Shown here one piece after another: positions 37,401 through 43,920 of a stretch of 64,000 nucleotides of DNA. Numbering within the stretch: position 1 is the first letter of the stretch; each line of letters begins with the position of its first letter. This DNA is from Barthelona sp. PCE (lineage: Eukaryota; Metamonada: BaSk clade): positions 310,001-374,000 of the forward strand of contig JAUFOR010000004.1 in NCBI GenBank assembly GCA_040285745.1, in the 5' to 3' direction. Below the pieces are notes generated by a model. The model did no database searches. It was not told the DNA's origin and worked only from the letters and a program-made list of their open reading frames with translations. The position numbers and the translations under genes are program-made.

Positions 37401-38467
37401 AGTGGTACATTACTGAGAGTAACCAACCAATGGTAACCACTCGCCTCACCCCTAACGGGCTCTCTCTAGAGCCGTGGCACCCGTCCCATGCTGAATCCGG
37501 TAGCTCAAGTGGATTTTCGCTTGAAGCTCTTGAGCAAACATTCGTAGCGAACCAGAAAAACAAGGTTCCTGTATTATTTGACGTTACAAAAACTGATGCC
37601 AACAAGGCTGTACATGAAGCTGCGCTTATTGGTGTCACTGAGCTCGAAATAGACGGTAAAATTGTACCTCTGCGTGCAATTGAGTTAAAGTTGCGAGCTG
37701 TCGTCAAGATTCCGCGCGTCACCTTTGATGAGCGCCAAGTATTGCGCTTCACATCACTGCTGGATACTGAGTTCAAGCAAGAGGTGCGTACAATGCGCAT
37801 CGCTAACCCCTCAACGTTCCCCGTTACCTTTGATCTGGATTGTGAGGGTCCACTCAACATTCTGTCAGTAGAGAAGCCCACTGGTCTCCTAGGCCCATCA
37901 TCTATACAGCTGCAACCCCTTGAGGCGTGTATTGTCACGCTTCAACCGTGCTTGACACCACAAACGATTGGAAACTATGCTTACAAGGCTCTCCACAGAA
38001 TTGAGGCAGGATTAGTTGTTCAGTTCAACAAAACATCAGTTAAGCAACAACTACCTTGCGTGATACATGTTGTGGAACCAGAAGCCACTGTTCACAATGT
38101 TGACTTTGGAACTATGGAAGTTGGCACAATACACAAACTTCCATTAATTCCTGCTGTCCATAATGAGATAGCAGTGCATTGGCGTGTCAGCCCTGAGCCT
38201 GTTGAGTCGGATTTCATCCAATTCACGGATACAAAGGGTGTCATGAGTGGCATTGCGATAGCGGAAAAAGCAGACGTTGTAGGACTTCTCAGTATGCCAA
38301 CCAGATCGCCTAGAAGTAATTTCCATCGTTCTCTTGGTGTGACAATGATCACTTGCTCACCTGAAGAAGCAGTAGGAGATTTTTCTTATGATTTTGACTT
38401 TGTTGTTACAAATGGATTAAAGGAGCAGGTTCATAAGTTCGTTGTGAGCGGTAATGTTGTTTTGTAA
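34403..38467 (+). CDS. Multi-ASH/MSP-domain axonemal-type protein
   Basis: The product is 1354 residues from ATG 34403; an ATG at 34370, only 12 nt after the MSH5 stop, would add 11. The N-terminal 110 residues are charged and contain PVHLTKKGKKVEKK. After this come repeated immunoglobulin-like beta domains of the ASPM-SPD2-Hydin/MSP type. Typical openings are FDIVPSRIDFKDYLVNSNYIYPVTITNTS, VSLVTNTLYFNDIYTGSMAQKNISIRN, LGLSIDTLDFGVVRLSQPATKHIALHN and ATVHNVDFGTMEVGTIH. This domain order occurs in Hydin, DLEC1 and other CFAP proteins of the axoneme. I cannot choose a specific orthologue. I infer an axonemal or ciliary role, consistent with DNAI2 and SHIPPO in the window. Confidence 0.75.
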   Translation: MSEESHEETRVAEEPQNALLDLDAIMSEAVQKFENLSKSVDPIFIEDDNNEPTYLRETLQSRQKSRESNRSARSINSVPAKKPVHLTKKGKKVEKKVRPTMSEIEEGQKVLNRMKTRWEVLRPIEPPKFDIVPSRIDFKDYLVNSNYIYPVTITNTSGQMHSLRIIPPGSPFFGIQNIKYASNTDGRLAPGMSMEFEVVLYRKDRAQDNDWDVSDVVEIKTLSDTITIPLRAYRPPTTCSVLLPKNHVLNAAVHNTLTAKLCFETASLLEQTILLDVSSDHATVEFSPQEFVIDESQEIDVELKIHFHKIGEHTLNFAFLNVDAIFETIQSFKVQALMHHLQFENKKLDLSLSKNIIAGESFDIDVPIVAGTDLPLVLKPEMIIRESSGFAFKPLKEIVFNRSGTKQFSIGGTISALRSFDLDVCFHMTSSVGSFSLSKLLVLHISFNVTIPKVSLVTNTLYFNDIYTGSMAQKNISIRNDSTVSLTMKCELQGLSTDTIVGSIRSSVKLGPSRTIRIPVEVVPMICGHSFVNVHLTTSTNQEFDVPVIVCAMAPTLVTSPGVIDFGIIPATFSESAYEASIDLAATTSLAIDDVALDPAARLSDRISFELHDHPDVTRLVTRLTVGSQPEHIDTYVEVPLGAGMVPIRLVGSVVRPIVTMDPIMNSFELYEGASEMVNVIVSIETPVDVELEWQMAEITEDNFDVEIIPDKFILGPDKLSQNVSFVVRGADSFSHNNVQQLQASLYSHTYPLLKECGVSLNVHLAPPLVAIREGKPERVPSPASFDSLSMFTLEGRSSSRPVSGEPQSLRMKTRSELGLSIDTLDFGVVRLSQPATKHIALHNFGPVDVEFTFDAEYLIAKEVKASKRNRRTMLKSTRVKEAKHKMFKKIETPWCVEMIDTVVVPTCKTIMVEVKYVQFVPGDFSVPLHISNKTGSFNETVSLKASVVENVVTLQPSALGLDVKHNTLLWNNVMPSVNTSPVRRTLTFVNACNLPVAVKWYITESNQPMVTTRLTPNGLSLEPWHPSHAESGSSSGFSLEALEQTFVANQKNKVPVLFDVTKTDANKAVHEAALIGVTELEIDGKIVPLRAIELKLRAVVKIPRVTFDERQVLRFTSLLDTEFKQEVRTMRIANPSTFPVTFDLDCEGPLNILSVEKPTGLLGPSSIQLQPLEACIVTLQPCLTPQTIGNYAYKALHRIEAGLVVQFNKTSVKQQLPCVIHVVEPEATVHNVDFGTMEVGTIHKLPLIPAVHNEIAVHWRVSPEPVESDFIQFTDTKGVMSGIAIAEKADVVGLLSMPTRSPRSNFHRSLGVTMITCSPEEAVGDFSYDFDFVVTNGLKEQVHKFVVSGNVVL

Positions 38468-38972
38468 ATGAATCAAGTGTTTCACAAAACGAAATTTTGA
38501 AGGTACTATTATTATGAGTAAGCTGTTCACTAATTAATTTACTTTGAAATGATTTTAAAATACAAAGAGCACCCGCGGCATAACAATAAAATTATGATTA
38601 AACTTAGTTCGGACTTGAAAAATGTTACCTAAAAATTAGACATTCAAAAAAATCAGACTTAGCACGTGGCTTTTCATCAGCATTTCAGACGAAAGACGGT
38701 TTGTGTCATCATAAAGTTATCATACATCAAATATTCTGGAAACTAAATGCACATCTATTCTTACATCCAAAACGTGATGTAAGAATGGCTAGACCCATAT
38801 TTGTCACCATTTCAACTGCAATTTAATAATTACAAGTTGAATGGGGTAAATAAAAGGAATGCAAATTTCAGAGTGTCTAAAACATTCGATACCCAATCGA
38901 GCATTCTACATTCTTAGTGCATATCATATAACAGTGATGATGCACTTCAACAGTATTGATAAAAATGAGTTA
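38468..38972. other. Convergent intergenic region with an 11-bp hairpin
   Basis: At 505 nt, this is far longer than the other convergent gaps (0-50 nt). It contains a perfect inverted repeat at 38757-38786. On the minus strand there is also a GTAAGT just before the apparent stop of the tethering-factor gene and a CTAATTTTTAG at 38639-38629, so a missed terminal intron and exon is possible but unproven. Confidence 0.35.
38757..38786. repeat. Inverted repeat, 11-bp arms, 8-nt loop
   Basis: ATTCTTACATC (38757-38767) and GATGTAAGAAT (38776-38786) are perfect reverse complements. A T-G and a C-G pair extend the stem to 13. The hairpin resembles the stems inside introns of this window, but could also be a 3'-end processing or ncRNA element. 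Confidence 0.7.
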
Positions 38973-41900
38973 CTATTTACTTACCAATTCTGTAATATTA
39001 CCGAAGCATCCGCGTGGCACCTTAGCCCCATGTGCAAGCTGGACTGGCTGACTAACATGACAAATTTCTCCAGACACTGGGTTAATCGCTAATGAAGTAT
39101 GAGCTAAGATCGAACCTTCAACACGCATCTGTGGCACAGTCAGTTCCAGTTCACAGTTGGCGCACTGTGTCTCTGCCAGGCTGAATCCGTCAATAAGCAA
39201 TCCGCTGTTTCTTAAACGCCTTACATTCCCCTCTTTTGCTTTAATATTGTTGTTAAACATAATTAGAGTGTCGCTAAACATCGAATGCATGCTTCCTGTC
39301 TCAAGAAGCATGTTGGCCAGTAGTAAAGGCAATTCAGGAAACGAGACTTCATTGGGAACCATCGATAAGAATATGGCAAACTGGTCATGTATGGCAAATC
39401 TTGGCAACATCTTCAGTACAGCGGCAATGTATGAGTGATCGCCCTGCTCCTTGTACTTGGCAAGAGTGAACTGATATAAGCTCTTATATAGGTTACCTAG
39501 ATGGTTTTTGTGAATGAAAAAGATGGCGTTGGAGATGATACACTCCACTGGATCTCCGTATATATTCTTGTCCAACTGTTTGTTTTCAAACGTAAAAGAA
39601 CGAAGGATTAGATTTAAACCTTCTTTAAAGCGGCCGCAAAAAATATAGACCCTCAAAAGAGCATTCAAATAGACTGTTATCCTCTCCTCGTCACCACTGC
39701 ACCTGTCTATCATTTCCAATAGCGGAGATTCGAGCAGCACTTGGTCGAAGTCACAGACGTTGTTAAGGAACTCGGTTATGAATGGCGCATCGTACTTGAT
39801 TATCAAACTAACAAGCAAGAAGTTCAACGGTGCGTATTGGATTGGATCCGAAGCGAAGAGCTCCCTTGTTATTCTAAAAAAGAACTTCTCCAGTAAGGGG
39901 TTGAAATTATAGTCCTCTACTGGTACTATTCTCTTCAAATTGGATTGCCTATCGTCGTGAACCATGGAATCGACGAGCAAACGACGCAAACTAACTGTTT
40001 TTCTATCCAACTGCAGCTCCATTGACAATTCCTCAATGCGTGTCACCGCATCTTTGGCAGGTGTGATCAACCCCCTCACCAGCTCCACGGCGTTGAACAT
40101 TTCAATGTGCTTTATCACCTTATTAACAGTCTCATCAATATCAATTGTGAGCAGCGTGTATAAGTGGTAATGGCTCCTTGTGATAATTGATGCGATACCC
40201 TCGTGGATTTCACCGTTGGGTGTGACCATCACTTCAAACACATCCTCGTGTTTCAACTCCACAGCTTGGTGGAAAGCCTTGGGAAGATCATCTGTAAAAC
40301 GCCAAAACTTCCACAATATCTGTGTGTATAAAAGGGAAACACGCTCATCGTGGTGGAGAACGTTCTGCAGCCTGGCCTTCTTGTGTTCCAGGCATGTTGC
40401 GAGGACAGAGACATCGAACAACTCCTCCTTCAAAATCTTGAGCATGACCTTGTGCAACAGCTCTGCATTCTCAAGTGTGTCCTCCCTGTCAATGAGGGAT
40501 CTAATCATATCTGTACGCTGATCCTTGTTTAAAACCAAAAATAGCTGCTGTCTGAGGAAACTATCATTCTCACATATCTCATCAGACTGGAAGACACAAT
40601 CAATGTTTCCATCAGTCTTGATACGCTCGATCCAACTCGCACACCCTGCCTTCATCTCCAAGCTGTAGAAGTCTATGTCGATCGACTTAAAGAACTGCAT
40701 GAATTTTGAATAAAACTCCTCAATGGGTAGTTGGGTGTATATGTAATTCAAGAATGGGCTACAGTGGGAGACGAAGTACTTTGTAATCGAAACCTGCTCT
40801 GTGTTCAGAGAGAAGTTCCAGAGCTCGCATGCCACATTGATAGAGGCATGTGCGACGTCAAGGAAGCAGTCAACCACCTCGCCCACGATCTTGCGGATAC
40901 GTTGATCTTGCGAGTTATCGTTGTAAACATCAATAGTTTTTCTCAGAAAATCCTTGAGAGATGCCAATAATAGCTGGCTGTACGCCACACAGCGGGTGTC
41001 GTCGAGGTGGTGCATGACCGCCACGTTATCACAGGAGGCCAATATTTTTCCAATGGCTGCACTGCGCTCCAACATCGATGACTTTTGAAGACCTTGTAAA
41101 ACGAGCACCGAACGATCCACAACCATTTTAATTAGCTTAATGTGGTTCTCCAGTCTGATCTCCGGGTACTTATGACGCGCAACGGAGACAAACACCATGG
41201 AGTCAATGGGATCCAGTTTTTTTATATGAGACTCAACCTGGTCTGGCAAGCTGAATGAATTCCAGAAGACTATGCGCCTCGGGCCGGTAACAAACAACAC
41301 ATCTTGTAGACCGTCAACCGCCCTGAAACATCCTCTGGCTTCCTCCGGAAAAGAAATGTCTTGTGTAGAGGTGAGCGTGTTCTTATTGACCAGCATAAGT
41401 TGTATTATGAACCCATCCTCGCCGTGCGTTCTCAGATCGATCGATCCGTCGTCTTGACGTCGGGAAATGAGCCTCTCTGCCAAGACACATTTTTCATCTT
41501 TGATGGTTTCGTCCAACGCCTTATCATCAACTCCATGACTCTTCTGCTCGATATGGTGGAGCAATTCAGCCGATGTGACATAGAGAATAAGTAGGGCGTC
41601 ATCCCTAATCCCCTTGATCTGGCCGTTCCATATACCCATGCAAATACCCGGGACATGCACATAATTAACCTTAAGCTCAGACTCGACTGTGCTGTAAGGG
41701 TTGAGGATGAAAACTCCACTACCATGACTTAGATAATACTTCCCTTCGCTTTCAAGAGCAACACTCTTAAAAACTCTATACTCCAAATTTGTTTTCGTTT
41801 TCAAACGTTGCTCTCTCCTCTCCTTCTGCTCGTTGATGAAAAAGATCTTTAGATCACTAACAAAAATTGTAAAGCGATCAAAAAAATGTATCTGACGAAC

Positions 41901-42386
41901 TGTATCTGTTTCGACCATTCTGATGAGTTCCTTCTTATTTCTGAAGAAGCCCTTCGTCACGCGGATCAGAGTCCCGTTGCCAAAGACAAGGAATTTGTAG
42001 TCTTTCTTCTCAAAAGATAAGAATATCAATTTCTCAATTTTTGACACCTCTTGAAAGACAAATGTGTCAACAAGACGTGATCCCTCGTCGCAGTATAGCA
42101 TAACGCGCCCGGAAGCATCTCCAACAAGTAAGAAATCGAATCGAGGATGCAATGACATACAGGTAATGTCATGTTGAGTTTCCAGCTGAATCTCTCTACC
42201 CCAATCGCCGTCCTCTTCGTGTGAAAAGTGGTTAAAGCACACTATAACACCGTTTGAAGAACCGTAAAAGCCCAATTTTTCGTTGCATGTAAATGAAAGG
42301 ATTGGTAGAACTCTCGGACTGCTAACACCGCAAGATAGGCGGTCTATCAGCTGAATGTCCAAAGGTTTGTGCTCTGAGCGGCTCAT
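38973..42386 (-). CDS. HOPS/CORVET-type vesicle tethering subunit (VPS39/VPS3/VPS8/VPS41 class)
   Basis: The product is 1137 residues from MSRSEHKPLD (ATG 42386); an upstream ATG at 42410 adds eight residues. The first 330 residues are beta-rich (SFTCNEKLGFYGSSNGVIVCF, ITCMSLHPRFDFLLVGDASGRVMLY), like a WD/CNH beta-propeller. A long alpha-solenoid follows, then a C-terminal CANC pair with a later CH, recalling the zinc-binding ends of VPS39, VPS3/TGFBRAP1 and VPS8. This propeller-solenoid-zinc order is that of class C tethering subunits acting at endosomes and the lysosome. The exact subunit is not identifiable. The zinc motif looks incomplete, which is one reason to suspect a missing last exon. 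Confidence 0.4.
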   Translation of the reverse strand: MSRSEHKPLDIQLIDRLSCGVSSPRVLPILSFTCNEKLGFYGSSNGVIVCFNHFSHEEDGDWGREIQLETQHDITCMSLHPRFDFLLVGDASGRVMLYCDEGSRLVDTFVFQEVSKIEKLIFLSFEKKDYKFLVFGNGTLIRVTKGFFRNKKELIRMVETDTVRQIHFFDRFTIFVSDLKIFFINEQKERREQRLKTKTNLEYRVFKSVALESEGKYYLSHGSGVFILNPYSTVESELKVNYVHVPGICMGIWNGQIKGIRDDALLILYVTSAELLHHIEQKSHGVDDKALDETIKDEKCVLAERLISRRQDDGSIDLRTHGEDGFIIQLMLVNKNTLTSTQDISFPEEARGCFRAVDGLQDVLFVTGPRRIVFWNSFSLPDQVESHIKKLDPIDSMVFVSVARHKYPEIRLENHIKLIKMVVDRSVLVLQGLQKSSMLERSAAIGKILASCDNVAVMHHLDDTRCVAYSQLLLASLKDFLRKTIDVYNDNSQDQRIRKIVGEVVDCFLDVAHASINVACELWNFSLNTEQVSITKYFVSHCSPFLNYIYTQLPIEEFYSKFMQFFKSIDIDFYSLEMKAGCASWIERIKTDGNIDCVFQSDEICENDSFLRQQLFLVLNKDQRTDMIRSLIDREDTLENAELLHKVMLKILKEELFDVSVLATCLEHKKARLQNVLHHDERVSLLYTQILWKFWRFTDDLPKAFHQAVELKHEDVFEVMVTPNGEIHEGIASIITRSHYHLYTLLTIDIDETVNKVIKHIEMFNAVELVRGLITPAKDAVTRIEELSMELQLDRKTVSLRRLLVDSMVHDDRQSNLKRIVPVEDYNFNPLLEKFFFRITRELFASDPIQYAPLNFLLVSLIIKYDAPFITEFLNNVCDFDQVLLESPLLEMIDRCSGDEERITVYLNALLRVYIFCGRFKEGLNLILRSFTFENKQLDKNIYGDPVECIISNAIFFIHKNHLGNLYKSLYQFTLAKYKEQGDHSYIAAVLKMLPRFAIHDQFAIFLSMVPNEVSFPELPLLLANMLLETGSMHSMFSDTLIMFNNNIKAKEGNVRRLRNSGLLIDGFSLAETQCANCELELTVPQMRVEGSILAHTSLAINPVSGEICHVSQPVQLAHGAKVPRGCFGNITELVSK

Positions 42387-42562
42387 AAGCCAAAAAAGAA
42401 GAATAAACAATAAACAGCCCTATACTCCTTGTTAAACGTATCAAACACGACGATATCGATCGAACAGATCATGAGATTAATTTATTGGACGGTAATATAA
42501 GAACCCAAAGAAATAAAAAACCAAACAGGCTAGTTTATCAAAGACTTTACATGTAACACCAA

Positions 42563-43547
42563 TTATTCCTCGGGATCGTTGTACTCTGCGTCGTTCATCC
42601 AAAGAGTCAGATTGTCACGCAATAACTCCATAATGAGGGTGGAATCCTTCACGGAAGCATCAGGAAGACTCTCGTAATCAGTAATGGCCTCGTCAAAGGC
42701 ACGCTTAGCAAGATCTCTAGCGCGATCAGGCAACTTCAAGATCTCATAGTAGAAGACAGAGAAGTTAAGAGCAAGACCCAAACGAATAGGGTTGGTAGGG
42801 GCTAATTCACCATCTGCAATCTCGGTGGCGCTCTCGTAGGCCTTAAGTGACTCTTGAGCAAAAGTGCTCTCGGCTTCCTTATCACAAAACTCAGCAAGAT
42901 AACGGTAGTAATCACCCTTCATCTTAAGGAAGAAAACCTTGGACTCTTGAGAAGAAGCGGCGGGAATCAAGTTCATGTCAATGACATCAAGAAGCTCCTT
43001 ACAAATATCTGCGAGTTCACCCTCAATCTTTCTCTTGTACTCAGAGAGCATCTCGACGCGGTGGCTGTTGCCCTTCTTAAGTTCACGCTGCTCGCTCTAA
43101 ATGTTAGATATCCTAAATAAAAACAAAGAATCAAAAGCTTCTTCGATTCTTTTGGTGTGTAAGTCATACCATGCTAATATATCTGCATGAAGCTCTTCTA
43201 GCAGTGATCTTGTTCTTCCAAGCGACTAAATGTAAGAGAAACCATAAAAAATACGCCCGTTACGTATAACGGAAATAACATACCAGAGAGGAGATTGCGC
43301 TCATCAACGCTCAGTTCAACACCCAACTTGGAGATCTCAGTCATATACTGAACCATTTCTTCTAAAAGTCAGTTGCTAAAAATGATATAGGTTTCTTTTA
43401 ACCTTAAACATGGTTAATTGATGCTAAAAGCATCAGCCACGCTGAAAAAAATATTAAAAGAAACCTTCAAAAGAAGATACCGTATCTCTCAGAGTTCTCA
43501 GAGACCTTGGCAAGGTAAACCAAATCTTCACGAGTGTAGTCCTTCAT
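42563..43547 (-). CDS. 14-3-3 protein, four exons
   Basis: Exons 43547-43481, 43361-43284, 43225-43170 and 43096-42563 join to 244 residues, the family length. The spliced protein contains [46 protein letters not shown] (with the phosphopeptide-binding Lys and Arg), [11 protein letters not shown] (binding Arg-Tyr) and the terminal [11 protein letters not shown], all diagnostic of 14-3-3. These dimers bind phosphoserine/threonine motifs on many partners in the cytosol. An upstream in-frame ATG at 43664 has no family match, so I start at 43547. The C-terminal tail is short and acidic. With three introns, this is the most intron-rich gene in the window. TTCCTTTTCATAC lies 16-28 nt upstream. Confidence 0.96.
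43097..43169 (-). other. 14-3-3 intron 3 (73 nt) with hairpin
   Basis: Minus-strand donor GTATGA and acceptor CTAACATTTAG, phase 0. A perfect 8-bp stem pairs AAAGAATC with GATTCTTT (43125-43132 with 43145-43152), loop 12 nt. The protein continues [14 protein letters not shown] as expected for 14-3-3. Confidence 0.93.
43226..43283 (-). other. 14-3-3 intron 2 (58 nt) with hairpin
   Basis: Minus-strand donor GTATGT and acceptor CTTACATTTAG, phase 1, completing Val at LLS/VAWKN. A perfect 6-bp stem with a tetraloop is formed by CCGTTA and TAACGG (43257-43272). Confidence 0.93.
43362..43480 (-). other. 14-3-3 intron 1 (119 nt) with nested hairpins
   Basis: Minus-strand donor GTATCT and acceptor CTGACTTTTAG, phase 1, joining SERY to EEMVQ. 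An outer perfect 13-bp stem pairs 43389-43401 with 43454-43466. An inner 7-bp stem (43419-43435) encloses a TTTTAG decoy acceptor. Confidence 0.92.
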
Positions 43548-43920
43548 TAATGTGTATAAGAAGTATGAAAAGGAATAAAAAGGGTATGCAACACAATTGT
43601 CTGGATCTTTTCGTACAACGTTTCCATATGCGTCCAATCTGGTGTGTAGTGGGAGATCCACCAAATTATCCTGTATCCCGATCCTTTACAGCTGTTGGCA
43701 TACAATATAACACTTTTATTACTATGTTCAGCTGACGATCCTTATAAGTCCTTCATGTCTTTTTTAAAGCAGTTAAACTTGAAGTTGGACATGCCCAGCA
43801 ACGCGATTTGCTGAATTCTATATTTGGTGTGAGATAAATTTCATCTTCATTGCTTCGCTTTTTGTTCCTCCCAGTAAATGAGAAATGAGAATCACCATAA
43901 ACCCCCACAATTCAGTATCT
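43548..43920. other. Intergenic region, NCAPG2 3' end to 14-3-3 promoter
   Basis: About 370 nt. It has pyrimidine-rich elements close to the 14-3-3 start, including TTCCTTTTCATAC on the minus strand (43563-43575), and otherwise AT-rich sequence. No gene recognised. Confidence 0.35.

Noticed and set aside
37156-37938. 260-aa minus-strand ORF
   Set aside because: Antisense to the ASH-domain gene, Ser/Thr-rich shadow with no motif.
43548-43664. N-terminal extension of 14-3-3 from an upstream ATG
   Set aside because: 14-3-3 proteins begin close to the LVYLAK helix; the extension has no match and crosses the promoter-like element.
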